From Patella vulgata (taxonomy: Eukaryota > Mollusca > Gastropoda > Patellidae): 64,000 bases of DNA. The stretch's first letter is position 1. The number at the start of each line of letters is the position of its first letter. A program made the translations under genes and the position numbers. The notes beneath the pieces were generated by a model, which searched no databases, had not been told where the DNA came from, and saw nothing but the letters and a program-made list of their open reading frames with translations. Shown piece by piece: positions 21,840 to 34,063 of the stretch. The DNA is taken from positions 58,503,431-58,567,430 of the forward strand of contig NC_065882.2 of NCBI RefSeq assembly GCF_932274485.2, given 5' to 3'.

Positions 21840-22395
21840 TCTTTGGTTTTATTATCGAGAATCGTGATAGACAAATAACTATTGTGAGGTCCATTGTTAT
21901 ACGTCCACATGTAAATATTGTCGTCGTCCCTGTCCGTCCGTCCACAGTTTGTTTGTGGACACTCTACAAGTGACAATTCTTATCCGATTTTGACGAAACT
22001 TGAAATATAGGTTTATCTCCAAACGATCTCGGTTGCTTTCGATATTGGCATGTATCGGATCGAAACTCCATGGATTATGGTGCCTGTTTGTACGAAAAAT
22101 CACGTTTTTAGCTTTTGGACCCTACAGAGGTCACAATTTTTATCCGATTTTATTGAAACTTGAAATGTAAGTTTATAACCCAAAGATCACGGTTCCTTTC
22201 GATATTCGCGCATATCGGACCGTCACTTCCTGAATTATGGCTCTTGATTGTACGAAAAATCGCGTTTTTTGGCTTGTGGACCCTATAGAGGTCATAATTT
22301 TTATCCGATTTAAAAAAACGTATTATTATATCACCGTTACACCTAAGGACGGCTGAGTTCGAATTTCGTGAAAATCGGCCCAAAACTGACAGACA
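21840..22395 (+). repeat. Modular repeat, second locus
   Basis: TTATCCGATTTTGACGAAACT, AGAGGTCACAATTTTTATCC, GATATTCGCGCATATCGGAC and CGAAAATCGCGTTTTT repeat two to three times, as at 17650-18665. It abuts the truncated end of a LINE. Frames in it are artefacts of the repeat. Confidence 0.7.
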
Positions 22396-23412
22396 AAATG
22401 TTAATATTATCAGGACCACAGGCTTTTATGCTTTTCAAAGATGCGAGATGATCAATTTGGGTTGAGGTAGTACTTAAATTTTGAATTAGCGTGTCCCAAA
22501 AGGGTATTTCTGGTAGATATGAGGAATTATTACTAGATGAACATTGAGAAACAAAAAAAAAATGTTCAAGGCGTCTGCCTTTTCCCTTTTCCTGGTTCTC
22601 ACAATGAATTTTGTCGTCAAACAATAAGGGGGAGGGGGGGCGGGTATTATTTAAGAAGAGTTCCCACGTTTCATGGAAATGTTGGGTTTTTTTATTAAAG
22701 ACCACCATTCAGTAGATTCACTGAAAGTATTTGAGTTCACCTCAAGGTCAATTTTATCAAGGTATTCCTTTTTGCATTTTCTAATTTCGGTTGTTACTAT
22801 GTTTCTGTATTTCCTAAATACTTGCCAATGGTTCGGGTGTTTGTTCGTTTTGCCCTTTTATGAATTCTATTTTTGTGTCGCAATAATGTGGCCATTTATC
22901 CATTTTGGTTGACTTGGACGGATTGTTACAGTTTTATGAGGAACAAATTTGTTTATACCTTCAATAATAATGTTTGAAAAATCATTTGCAATTGATTGGG
23001 GATCAGTGTAAGCATTAAATAAAAAATATCGAAAGAATAAAATGAAATATATGTGTTTATGCCATCTACATCCAAATCTTGATATTTCCAGGTGGTCCTT
23101 TGGTACGAATTTAATTTAGGCTTCGATGTATTGAAAAAGAGAACAATAGGACTGTGGTCGCTAATACTACAATCAAGAATATTAACATCTTTAATAAAAT
23201 CGGGACAACTGACAATCGCTAAACCAATGAGACTTTTGGAATCCGGTTTAATTCTAGTTGGGTCTTTAATTAATTGTCTGTAATCTAATGAGGTTATAAG
23301 ATCGTGAAGCCGAGATTTTCTATATTTCAAAAAAACAATGTTAAAATCACCCAATATAACAATATTAAAATCAGTAAAGTCCGTAGTGGAATTAAAACTT
23401 TCTTCAACAAGC

Positions 23413-23966
23413 CAACAGTGAGGCTGATGTCCCCCGCCGAAATAGGAAAATAATTAGAGGACACATATAAAAATCAAATTGCGTATCGCTCTGCTTACCC
23501 TGAGCAGAAAATGCTCATTATCAAACTTAGTCAAGGTATTACTGTAATGAAACTATACACCAAGTTTCATCAATCTCACTTAATTAGAACTAAAGTTATC
23601 GTGTCCCAAAGCATCAACCAATCAAATTGCTTATCTTCGAACTCCATCAAGGCATTGACCTAATCAACACATTCACCAAGTTTGAACATTCTAGCTCAAT
23701 TAGGAAGAGAGTTATCGTGCCCCAAAGTATCAACCAATCAAATTGCTTATCTCTGCTTACCCTAAGCGGAAAATGCTCATCTTCGAACTCCATCAAGGCA
23801 TTGACCTAATAAACACATACACCAAGTTTGAATATTCTAGCTCAATTAGGAAGATAGTTATTGTGTCCCAAAAAGTGTGACGGACAGACAGACAGACGGA
23901 CAGACAGACAGACAGACGGACGAACCCATTTTAATAGTCCCCTGCTTTCTTCGAAAGGCGGGGGAC
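23413..23966 (-). repeat. Family Q repeat inserted in the LINE
   Basis: Its ends are inverted GATGTCCCCCGCC and GGCGGGGGACA. Inside it repeats AGCAATTTGATTGGTTGATRC-type phrases and ends with a (GACA/GACG)n run near 23880-23925. The larger relative is at 38617. LINE coding sequence resumes directly on both sides. Confidence 0.7.
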
Positions 23967-24195
23967 AATTAAGTCCCAGTAGGAGGCGTTTGCAGAAGGT
24001 TGACGATAAAAAGTACCAATCAAAAACAAATCTTTTCTATATCTAACTTCAATCCAAATAGCTTCTAAGTTTTCAATTGTCAGATCATGTCTTGGTTTGA
24101 AGAAAATGTTATTTTTAACATACACAGCTACACCACCATCTCTACCATCTTCGCGGTTAAGGGTAATCGGACTATGATATCCATGAAGATATATA

Positions 24196-25626
24196 CTATT
24201 CAAAAAAAGTAGGGGATATTTGATTTTGGGGGCATAATACTAAAATATGCAAATGACTACGAAAAACGTCACTATAGAACCTAACAGAAGAAACATTTCC
24301 AGTTACATGTGACGCCCAAACGCACCAATAGCTACCGCATGGAATGCAGGTGATGCTTGGGATCATCATGGGGGTCCAACCCAAGATTTGCACGACTCTG
24401 ACTTTGAATGTTACAGTCATTGTGGCATTGAATTCCAGGGTGGAAACATCAGTTTAATTGTTTAAGTGACCAGAAAACAAATTTTGATATGCGTCGGCTT
24501 ACCCAAAATGAAAGGTTACGTGCCCTTGGCATGCTACAGATCGGCACAACACAGGCGGTTGTGGCGCGGACGATGTCATAAGCAGGCTATGGTCCAGATA
24601 CCGTGATACACAATCTGTACAGGACAGACCACGCTCAGGTCGACCAAGGGCGACAACTCAAGCCCAGGATCGATTTATCCGTACCTTGGCCTTGAGAAAT
24701 CGTGTCATCACAGCAAATCAGATCAGCGCTCGTCTTCAAACAGACACTGGTGTGAGAGTAAGTGGCCAGACGATTCGGAATCGACTGCATAGGGGTCACC
24801 TTCGCGCCCGACGTCCTCGCGTGATCCCTTGTTTGAGAGATCATCACATTCAGGTAAGACGTCGTTGGTGTAGGGATCGTCAACACTGGGATAATCGACG
24901 CTGGAGCAATGTGATGTTTTCAGATGAGTCAAGGTTCACTGTTGATTTATTTTTTGGACAGACGTAGGAGGGTGTGGCGTCGTCGAAACGAGCGCTTCCA
25001 AGACGTTAACGTCATCAGACATGATCGATTTGGGGGTGGTTCTGTTATGGTGTGGGGAGGCATCACTGTTGCTGGAAGAACGGCTTTACATGTTGTTGCA
25101 GGGCGTGTTACAGGCCAGTACTACCGGGACAACGCAAGATGTCACAGGGCCAGGATCGTTACAGGTTACCTCCAACAACAGAACATCACCACATTACCTT
25201 GGCCAGCACTGAGTCCCGACCTCTACCCCAACATGCTTGGACAGAGGTTACGTCAACGTCAACAACGTCCTGCCAATGTCCAAGAACTTGCTGCTGCGTT
25301 GCAACAGGAATGGGACAATCTGGACCAAAATGACCTTAGACGTCTCATTAGGAGTATGCCACGTCGGATCCATGCTTGTTTGGCAAACAGAGGAGGATTT
25401 ACCCGTTATTGACTTGGTTGTGATGCTGTGGTAACTTTGCTGTTTGACCCCGGGTATCATTTTACACTTATAATGGTCAGTCTGTGCCTTACTTAGTCTA
25501 ACGATCATTTGGAATAAATCGATGAATGTGAACTTCATTTCATTTTGTCATTTGTTTCTTCGTCAGTTTCATTAGGTGACTTTAATAACACTTAAAAATC
25601 AAATATCCCCTACTTTTTTTGAATAG
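24196..25626 (+). mobile_element. Tc1/mariner element inserted in the LINE, deleted copy
   Basis: The ends are inverted (CTATTCAAAAAAAGTAGGGG on both) and flanked by TA (24194-24195 and 25627-25628), the duplication made by Tc1/mariner. The transposase runs from 24491 (MRRLTQNERLRALGMLQIG in another frame) through SGQTIRNRLHRGHLRARRP, MFSDESRFTVD and GGGSVMVWGGI to ANRGGFTRY at 25411. Compared with the copy at 44156 it lacks about 16 bases near 24573, about 66 bases near 25130 and a short stretch near 25228, and gains a T-run change near 24950, so it cannot make a functional protein. It belongs to the same subfamily as the 44-kb copy. Confidence 0.95.
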
Positions 25627-27533
25627 TATATATCGTTAAACCATGTTTCAGAAAAAGTTAGAATATCATATTTACTTAGCTCAAGTGAGACTTCGTCAAG
25701 CGTTAAAGTGTAAAATTGAGAGGTTTGATGGCCCAGGATTTGGATGAACCTAATAATAATCTTGAATAATGGATAAAAACAGAAATGAGGATTAGAATCA
25801 CTGGTTGAACGTTTCTATGGTATGATCCTACAAAACCTAGGGAACACTTTAGCGGTGCAACATTTGGGTGTGGTGACTGAGTCATGAAGAGCATTGGACT
25901 AAAAAAACAAATATGGACGTTGCACTGCAGCAATTTCGAGATGGACTGCCAAGTATCATAATTAATAATGTGTTCAATAAGGTAAGATCCACGGTGTTGA
26001 TGACTGACTGACGATTTAAAGGAGCATTGGTAACATGAATAAGAACATTCATACACACTGAAAAAAAAACTTGTGTTGAAACAACACAAACTTGTGTTAT
26101 TTTCAACACAAGTTAGGTGTCTCTATTTAACAACACAATCTTGTGTTAAATGTTGAAACAACACAAAACTTGTGTTAAATGTTGAAACAACACAAAACTT
26201 GTGTGAAAATCTACACATTATTTGTGTTGAAATTTCTGAAACTTGTTTGTGTTGAAATTTCTGAAACTTGTGTTGTTTCGTACAAACTTGTGTATAACAA
26301 AAACTTGTGTTGTATTTTACCAATTTATATCCAGTATAGCAACCTTTCGAATGCAACCCCTTCCATTCGTTCTGTTTAAACTGTAATTATTGATAAATGA
26401 CATAATAATTTTGTTTGTTAAATTATTATTTATTCAATAAATGATATGAAAAAATAAATTAATGCCTAATTAATACCAATACAGACATCTCGAAGGTTAA
26501 TAAACAAAGTTAATTCCAATACTAATAAAATTGTGTTATACAATGAAAAAATACCCCCACCCCCCATTCCCAATTATTAAATAAAAAGTAGCTATTTAAA
26601 TTGAAAAATAAAGCACCGAGACTTTTGGAATATTAATCAACAAAGTTAATTTCAATACTAATAAAATTGTGTTCAATAGTAACAATATCCCCCCCACCCC
26701 TCAAAAAAAGCTATTTAATTTTTTTTTTACAATTAACCTTAAAAAGAACTGAGAATATAATATATATGTTCACAATATCCCTACCCCATGGTCCCAAAAC
26801 ATACATTTTAAATATATCTAAATTTAATATCAACCAAACCAAGCAATAAAGACATTAATAATGCACTAAATTAAAATACTTTTAAGAAAAAATAGTCCCT
26901 TTAACAGATTAGGAATTCAAAATTTTCTACAGTATATAAATGGGAACTAATAGATAAAGCACAGGCAAATAATTATATATAGATAAAATAAATATAGCAT
27001 AAAAATCAAACAAAATGGAGAAAATTAAAAATTTGTAAAACAAAAATTGATTAATTAATAAAACCATTTTATATAAAAGAGGCATTAACATCCGAAATGT
27101 TCACTAAATGTTTAAAAATAAAGGTTGATTTCATCCTACAATTATTGATGATCCCTCTATATTATTTCAAGTTTTCAGGCCAAATCTTTAGTGTTTAGGA
27201 TTACACTGCATTCTATATAATGAAACAATATTAGACATGGTTTGGTATTTGACATTAAAAACAAAAATGTGATTAAAAAGGCAATATAACTTTTGGGTTT
27301 CCACAATAAGATCTGTAAAAGAATTTGATGACTTTATATTCAGAATTTAGAGTTGTTTTCTTTCTTTGGTATTAATATTCACTAAATAGATATAATTCTC
27401 CAAGGATGTTCAAGTGATTATTATAAATACACTTATCGACAAATGGGGTTTTGATGTGGATTTAACTTGGTACACCAGTCATGGGTATAGAGTTATTTAG
27501 ATGGCAGAATAAAAGTAAAATAATTCATTGAGC

Positions 27534-27652
27534 AGGGGGCGGCGGCGGGGGCGGGGGAGTTGAAAAGAGCATAATTTAACAATATATTATATTATTTTGA
27601 GACTCATATGTATGACTACATGCGAATGCAAAAGGCGGGGGGGGGGGGGGTA
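27534..27652 (+). other. G-runs able to form G-quadruplex
   Basis: GGGGGCGGCGGCGGGGGCGG at about 27536 and a G-run of about 14 at 27637 lie 80 bp apart. Both are simple sequence, and no function is implied. Confidence 0.5.
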
Positions 27653-28019
27653 TTTAGTCAGGTAGCATTATTGCTTACTCATGTACACCAAAAACACGGC
27701 ATCTCGCCCAAACAGATGTTTTACGCCAAAACGCTTCAACTTGATTGATTGCCATGTTTTTGGTGTATATTTATATCTTTTCTTGGGCGCCGAATAGAAC
27801 TACGGCTTTTAAAATGTTCAAAAATCGACGTAAATTGATTTTTTCAACGTTACTTGGTATACAACGATGAGCACATGAGTGAGTAGACTGTGGGAAAGTT
27901 ACGACAACTCATTTCCAGGCGCCATTTTGGGTCCCAATTATGACGCCATAAAAGCTATGACGTCATGGCTTCATACAGGTTTACATACCAAAATTTGTTT
28001 TTTTCTTGCAGTATTAGAC

Positions 28020-28990
28020 GTTGAGGGATAATATAACGTTTTACCCTAAAAAAAAATGCAAAAGAAACCAATGCAGTTTGGTTCAGTGATAAATATATCA
28101 AACAAAATCATACCCAAAATCGGGGAATTTTCTGAGAGCGATATCTCGTAATCAGTGTGTTTTACTATTTACTCGTTGGATTGTAAATGATTTCTTTTTA
28201 AATTCCTCATACACAGAGTGGTTATGAAAGCGAAATGTGCCGAAAAATCGAATTTGACAAACGTCAAATTAAAAAAAAGAAGTATTTGTTATATGGTGCC
28301 GGGCGTTTCTTTCATAATGGCCGCCAAATTTGGTAATATTATTATTATTATTATTATTACAGCATATTTATAGCGCGCCCTTTCATAAAACATGTTCAGG
28401 GGCACTTTACAAAGTGACAATGTAATCATAAATAAACAACAAGATTATGGACATGTTAACAATTGTATACAGAGTCAGTTAAAAGCCTCATTAAATAAAT
28501 GTGATTTAAGTTGTTTTTTAAAAGAATATAGAGATGTACAACATCTTAAACTAAATGGTAGATTATCCCATAAAACAGGTGCTTGATAACTAAAAGAGAC
28601 TAGTTGAACAGTTTTGGGCTTTAAAAATAGTTTATCTGATGTACGTAATGTTCGACCATTATATCGTGGTTATGTACGCGAAATGTGCGGAAATCGAATT
28701 TGACAAACATCAATTAAAGAAATGTATTTTCCATGTGGTGCCGGGCATTTCTTTTAAAAGGGCTACCGAATTTGGTAATACATGTATAAGGCAATTTAAC
28801 AAAAAAAAACATAAATTTGGTAGACTAAAAGGGCATCTCTTAAGATACGTAAGATATGACTTTTGCAATGTCCTTTATATGGTTTTCGATGTCTCTGAAT
28901 TTGAAGATAAATTTTGAAAATACAAAATAGCAGCAACACCAATTGGCGGATATTAAATTAATCGTCATTTTTCCTGTTGGATATTAGATA
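28020..28990 (+). repeat. Dispersed repeat W, second copy, split by a SINE
   Basis: It shares AAAGAAACCAATGCAGTTTGG, GCGAAATGTGCCGAAA and GGTTTTCGATGTCTCTGAAT in order with the copy at 16380. The GCGAAATGTGC phrase occurs on both sides of the inserted SINE, so part of the repeat was also duplicated. Confidence 0.6.
28331..28650 (+). repeat. (ATT)n-linked SINE-like repeat
   Basis: An (ATT)n run is followed by ACAGCATATTTATAGCGCGC, TGTTCAGGGGCACTTTACAA and GAATATAGAGATGTACAAC. A close copy is at 60843-61070 and a diverged one at 43590. No tRNA head is visible. The orientation is given relative to the (ATT)n run only. Confidence 0.65.
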
Positions 28991-29507
28991 GTGTCTCTTA
29001 AGCATGATGTACACTGTAGTTCGATGTACCCTGTACTTCAGATACAGTCTCCAAACCGTGTTTACACTGACTGTAGTTTGGGTGTAGTTCGTCAAATGAA
29101 GATGAATTTTACGATACAAAAAAATGAATATATTGTAAACGTGCTTTAAATATCTGGATGCGATAGACTTCGTGATAAAAAATTCAAGGTACATTATATC
29201 ATTGGCAATAATAAGATCCAATTTTAGTTTTTAGTTACACACTGTTAACCACCAATAGATGTTTTAATGACAATAAATCCTAAAATGTATTCAGCTCGAC
29301 GTAAGACATAAATAGATACAGTTGGTTTAACTTGAATAGAAGTTTTAATTATCTATGCTGCATATATGCATATATCACCTTGATGTTCATATCGTCTTAC
29401 GTATTTGTCAACATCAAGGTTAGTGCGACCATTTGTGACAATTTCTAGTTCCCAAATATTAGCGATTTAGCTCCTTTAAAAGCGAATGCAAGTTAAATAT
29501 GTTTAAT

Positions 29508-29829
29508 CAGAGGCGGATTCAATGGGGACGCGAGGGGCGCCCCCCCCCCCTAATTTTCAACAGTGCCCTTTTTTACGGCTGAAAGGGCCGTTTCTCAGAC
29601 TCAAATATGTCCGTTCCCAACCCGTTGTAGGGATCACAAATGACTCGAACCATCGACTCAAACACACCAGTCTGGGAAATAGCTCTTGGAATGGCTACAG
29701 ATGCAAGGAAATGACGGATAATTTTCTTGGGGACCCCCCCCCCCCCCCTCAGCGGCAAGCCCCGTCTCCGCGGTCAATGCCTTCATTTTGCAGCGCCCCC
29801 CCTTTTCAAAATTCCTAGATCCGCCCCTG
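29508..29829. mobile_element. hAT-like MITE, 322 bp
   Basis: It starts CAGAGGCGGATTCAATGGGG and ends as the inverse of CAGGGGCGGATCTAGGAATT, a common hAT-MITE terminus. TGTTTAAT precedes it and GGTTTAAT spans its right edge, consistent with an 8-bp target duplication with one change. Long C-runs lie near both ends. Confidence 0.75.
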
Positions 29830-30161
29830 GTTTAATAGTACTTTTATCTAGTGTATCTTTTATTTTGATTTTTCTTATAGAATAAGGCTATATAACAATA
29901 ATGTGCGCTTCTTGTTGTATAATACTAATAATAGTATGTTCAGCTATACTTTTCGTTTAAAAAATGTATGTTTTATGTCCTATATACACTTATTCGCTGA
30001 AATCTATGACATCCAACAATATAATAGGTCATATAAATAGATAATAAGTTTGCATGACGTCATATGAAATTCCTGGCTTCACAGTTGTCGCAACTTTATC
30101 TATACACGGCGTTGCGTCGACCAACCATGCAATGTGAAGTAGATGTCAATATGGTTATGTG

Positions 30162-30385
30162 CATAGGCGTACGAGCTGGGGGGGGGGGCTGGGAACCAAA
30201 TGCTGGGAAAATTTGGGCACACAATTGTACTTTGTAAAAGTTGTATAAAAAAATATTGTGTTCTTGAATGTGTCCAATTCAACAGCGAATTTATTATTAT
30301 TATGTAACATACTAAGAACCTAACTACATTTTTGGGGCACCAACCACCACCGCCCCCCAGTCAAAAATTTCCCCGTACGCCTATG
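30162..30385. mobile_element. hAT-like MITE, 224 bp, exact 8-bp target duplication
   Basis: The terminal inverted repeat is CATAGGCGTACG, at both ends in opposite orientation. GTTATGTG flanks the element exactly on each side (30154-30161 and 30386-30393). The intact duplication argues for a fairly recent insertion. Confidence 0.88.
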
Positions 30386-30892
30386 GTTATGTGTAAGAAT
30401 ATTCAGTTCAATATATTCACGGTGTATGATTTTATTCATACTTCAATTTTAGTGAGTTACTTCTGCAACGTTTTTAGAAAAAATTGCTATTAATTTGGCC
30501 AGTACTGTAATAGCAAGTGTATAAATATTTTCTGTTCAGTCTGTACACAGTAACATATCTGAGAACCATATTATCATTTCTGCCCAAGGCTCCCTGTGAT
30601 TTATAGTTAGCAGTGATACAAGGCAATTACCAATTTTCCATGCTCTTGGCCTGAAGAAATAAAATAATAAAAGTCAAGTTTTTATTATTATGCAAGTGGA
30701 AAAATACAATTCTTCATGGTTATGGTATGATTTGAATAAATACAACTGATTTGAAGTTGGAATTATTATTTGTCTAAGATGACTGGGCATTTACAAATTG
30801 AAATAGCTACTCTTCATCAAGAAAATACATGAATATTTTTCCCAATTCACCTGGATTTTATTGTAGGTCTTTGTACGTGAAATAGCTTTATT

Positions 30893-30935
30893 TAACGTCC
30901 GCTTCCACCGAAGTGGTATTGCAGAAAATTAACAA
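30893..30935 (+). repeat. Single arm of the hairpin MITE seen at 3723
   Basis: ACGTCCGCTTCCACCGAAGT and GGTATTGCAGA match the arm at 3725 with a few changes; the partner arm was not found. Confidence 0.5.
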
Positions 30936-32014
30936 ATTCGGATTCCCTTTTAAAGGAATTAGACTACACTATCGCTGGATTGTATTATATTCAAAATGGC
31001 GCCCAGAACACAAAACAAACATTGCAATTCAGGGCGGACTGGTGTCGAGGTTGTATCCTAAGAATGATTTTTTGAATATTTAATCAAACAGAAACACAAT
31101 TATGCACATGCAGTTATGATATAATATTAAATTAGCTTACCTCAAATACCTCGAAATATACTGTTTGGTCAGTTTGTCCGCCCGCCATATTTCTATTAGT
31201 CACACATCCTTCGGCCAATTAAAATGGAGGTATATTTTGTTTTAACCGAAACGAAAGATTTGCGTTATAAATACATTGTATTAAAAAATACCAAAATCAC
31301 AAACCTTATATTCTTATTTTCTGAACAAACTTTTTTCACAACAATATCACTTTTTTCGATACTAATGCTTAATAATACAGTTAACATTTGCAGTACCAAA
31401 GGGTTTAATACCGCAAAATTACTTCAATAAATATTTCTTTCTTTGTTTTAAGAGTAATTCATTTTAATTGGTCATTTACAGGTAAGAATAAATTTCCAAT
31501 TTCGATTAATGAACCAATTAAATTAAATAAAAAGATTAACTCGACTATTTCCACGCCCATTCAAACATTTTTTTAAAACGTAGATATAACACAATTGTTA
31601 TTGTCTTTGATGTGTCAAGTTTATTGGGGCGATATCAATCAGACACTGCCAAATGCAGACATTGTAATAACCTGTCTCTGTATATTGTCTGAGACAAGAT
31701 GTGAAAATATACAAAGAGTAGAATCAGAATAATCTTTTATTATATCTAATTAAATAAATAGTTTATATTTAGATAATAATTGACTAAAACTTTGATCTCT
31801 TATATCAGTATACTGTTATAAAATACGTTGTTTTAAAAGAGTTATTAAATGCATCGCACGATACATACATTGCGATTTCTACTTAATGTTTGTAATAATT
31901 AATATATCCTTTTAGATAATTAGAAATATTAAAAAATAAATCAAGTGAATTACTCGACATTCAAATTCAGGAAGAGTGGTTTTACATATAGGCTAGTGAT
32001 AAAGGAACATAATA

Positions 32015-32160
32015 AGATTCCCAAAGACAACTCATCCCAGACAACTCATCCCAATAAAAGACAACTCATCCCACTTTTAAAGACAACTCATCCCAAGTCA
32101 AAAGACAACTCATCCCAAGTCAAAAGACAATTCATCCCAACTTTTAAAACACCCGACTCA
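32015..32160 (+). repeat. Minisatellite, ~22-25 bp unit
   Basis: AGACAACTCATCCCA recurs six times with short variable spacers (AAGTCAAA, CTTTTAA). An 81-codon frame over it is an artefact of the repeat. Confidence 0.85.
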
Positions 32161-32195
32161 TTCCAAGTTACAAATAAATACCACAAATAATCACT

Positions 32196-32410
32196 AATAT
32201 ATGAATTTATTACATCAACAATTTATTAAATTATACATTTATGTATGAATTTATTACATCGACAATTTATTAAATTATACATTTATGTATGAATTTATCA
32301 CATCAACAATTTATTAAATAATACATTTATGTATGAATTTATTACATAAACAATTTATTAAATAATACATTTTATTATAACCTCAACAATATCATCAACT
32401 AATACATTTT
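32196..32410 (+). repeat. Tandem repeat, 45-bp unit
   Basis: TATGAATTTATTACATCAAC followed by AATTTATTAAATTATACATT repeats four to five times, with the last units decayed. Confidence 0.85.
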
Positions 32411-32456
32411 ATTAGGCCAGTCATTTAGTAATTTAGTCTGTCAGTTTGTCGTTCAG

Positions 32457-33600
32457 TCAGTCATTTATTACGTAAGTCTGTCCTTCAGTTCGGTCCATAT
32501 ATCCCCCACATCTTTTTAGTAGCTGGTTGGTGCTTATTTCCTGACTGGTATATAAATTCCAAAGTTGAAATAACTTGCTTTGTGTAGTTCGTGATTGTTT
32601 TTTCTGGTGTCTTCTTAATTTTCCTTCTGAGACCATTTTCATTTGTGTCGGTAGCTGCGCTGCTTCTTTATACAACAAAGATATCAGTAGATAAAACTGT
32701 AAATTCCCTTTTCTGGCCTTTTGGTTGATTCGATTATGCCATCCCTCGACATCATTATTGGTTCGGATTGTCCTGCCAAACACGCTCCATGTTGGGATGG
32801 TCCATATATTACTGGTCAGCCAATTATCCATTATGTATTTCATAACCACTTTAATTTGATCGGTTGTGGCCTTTTCTTCTAATTTATTGAATGTTGGCAA
32901 TATATGTTCAGCGGGTAGGAATGGCAAGGCAAGGACTTTTCTAAAAAAACTTATATACAGCATCTTTCTGGCTGTAAGCAGTCTACAAAAATATAAAAAA
33001 CTAATTGTGAATAAAACATGTGATAAATCGTCGCCTATGGACTCATCCGTCAATGAACTGTTCATAATAAAAATACAATAAAAACTGAATGTTAACAATA
33101 TAAAAAAACTTGTATAGATTATGATATAGGATAAGGATAATACTAAAACTTGTTCTGGATGTGATAAACTATGCTTGTACTTACTTTTCCTGGATATTTT
33201 CTGGCATATCGACATCAGGGCAAACGGATAAATGGAATGTAGTCTGATCAACAGGTAAAGACAGTCTTGTACTCTCCGCCCTCGGTGAAGTAAAACTCGT
33301 GGTTTCATCAGGTGCTGAACATTCAATACATTTGAAGGCCACCATTGTCAATTCTTTAACCATCCTGCGGTACTGAGCTCTAGATATATCTGAAAGATAC
33401 AATATTTTTAGTACAATAGTGTTGAGTTTTGAATTGAGTATACAATAGTGTTGAGTTTTTAATTTAGTACAATAGTGTTGAATTTAATACAATAGCTTTG
33501 AATTTAAAAAACAACATTAAAGTCTTACCAGTATTACATGTCCTATGCTGCCATCGTTCACACCCGACGTAATTAATTATATGGAAAAAAAACACATAAG
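32457..33600 (-). pseudogene. PHD-finger / MULE transposase remnant of copy B
   Basis: Three exon-like segments read on the minus strand. The first (about 33533-33580) gives YVGCERWQHRTCNTG and a GTAAGA donor. The second (about 33190-33390) follows TTTCAG and gives ISRAQYRRMVKELTMVAFKC and IEC, so that together they form the C..WQHR.C...F.C..C half of a PHD-type zinc finger. It ends in a GTAAGT donor. The third (about 32984-32457) follows TTTTTGTAG and contains LALPFLPAEHI, FGRTIRTNNDVEGWHNRI and FYLLISLLYKEAAQLP, the signature found after the catalytic domain in invertebrate MULE transposases. The MULE catalytic core itself is absent between segments two and three, and the start is missing, so the gene is internally deleted. 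TNNDVEGW makes the family assignment fairly firm. Confidence 0.65.
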
Positions 33601-33745
33601 ATTTTATAAATGTACACAAGTTTGTGTTAAGACATTGAAAAAAACACAAACTTGTGTCATTGCAATGCAATACAACACAAACATGTGTTAAATATTTTTA
33701 ACACAAGTTCTTGTGTTGAGATCCAACACAAGGGTTTTTTCAGTG

Positions 33746-34063
33746 CATATATATAAGTAAATAAGAATATATATGAAAGAAAATGACATAACTAAGGACA
33801 ATATTATCCTCGCATGAAGATATAACAGTGTCACCACATGGGTCACGTCCATCGTGATAGTCAATGAAGACTAATAATACTCGAACAGGATAATTAAGAT
33901 CATATTAACTTGCCATATGGCTGACGGATTAGGAAATCTTGCCATAAAGTGAACAATAATTGATGTAGTTTAAGCAGTCAGTTTACAGAGTAAGTCGTTT
34001 ATGTATAAGCTAACTGATAACCATATCTTCAATTAAAATGAGCATTTAATATAAGTAGTACAG
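33746..34063. other. Spacer between copy B and the HECT/integrase element
   Basis: AT-rich, no feature seen. Confidence 0.5.

Larger units (their letters stand above)
22396..25767 (-). mobile_element. CR1-like LINE, 5'/EN to early RT, split by two insertions
   Basis: Read on the minus strand from about 25767: SLELSKYDILTFSETWF is the start of the endonuclease domain. A Tc1 element interrupts it. Then come YLHGYHSPITLNREDGRDGG and VAVYVKNNIFF, then LFLIGTFYRQPSANASYWDL. A family Q repeat interrupts there. It resumes with GDFNIVFLKYRKSRLHDLI and ISDHSPIVLFF (endonuclease D/N/H motifs). The N-terminal edge of the reverse transcriptase (SIKACGPDNIN) follows before truncation near 22396, where the modular repeat begins. 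The element is a dead fossil with several breaks, but the endonuclease is well preserved. Confidence 0.8.
26056..33745 (-). mobile_element. MULE-like DNA transposon, copy B (7.7 kb)
   Basis: The ends read ACACTGAAAAAAAAACTTGTG on the left and AGGGTTTTTTCAGTGC on the right, each backed by AACACAA/TTGTGTT arrays (26070-26310; 33600-33735). The first 1 kb is the reverse complement of copy A's last 1 kb, and the last 150 bp is the reverse complement of copy A's first 150 bp. The element therefore reads on the minus strand. It still carries a broken transposase gene near its right end. Many younger insertions (hAT MITEs, an (ATT)n SINE, repeat W, minisatellites) enlarge it. Confidence 0.75.

Noticed and set aside
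21779-22419. Overlapping frames on both strands
   Set aside because: They lie in the modular repeat and recur with it; no coding signature.
31945-32190. 81-codon frame with repeated SQTTHP-like peptides
   Set aside because: It is a minisatellite of AGACAACTCATCCCA units.
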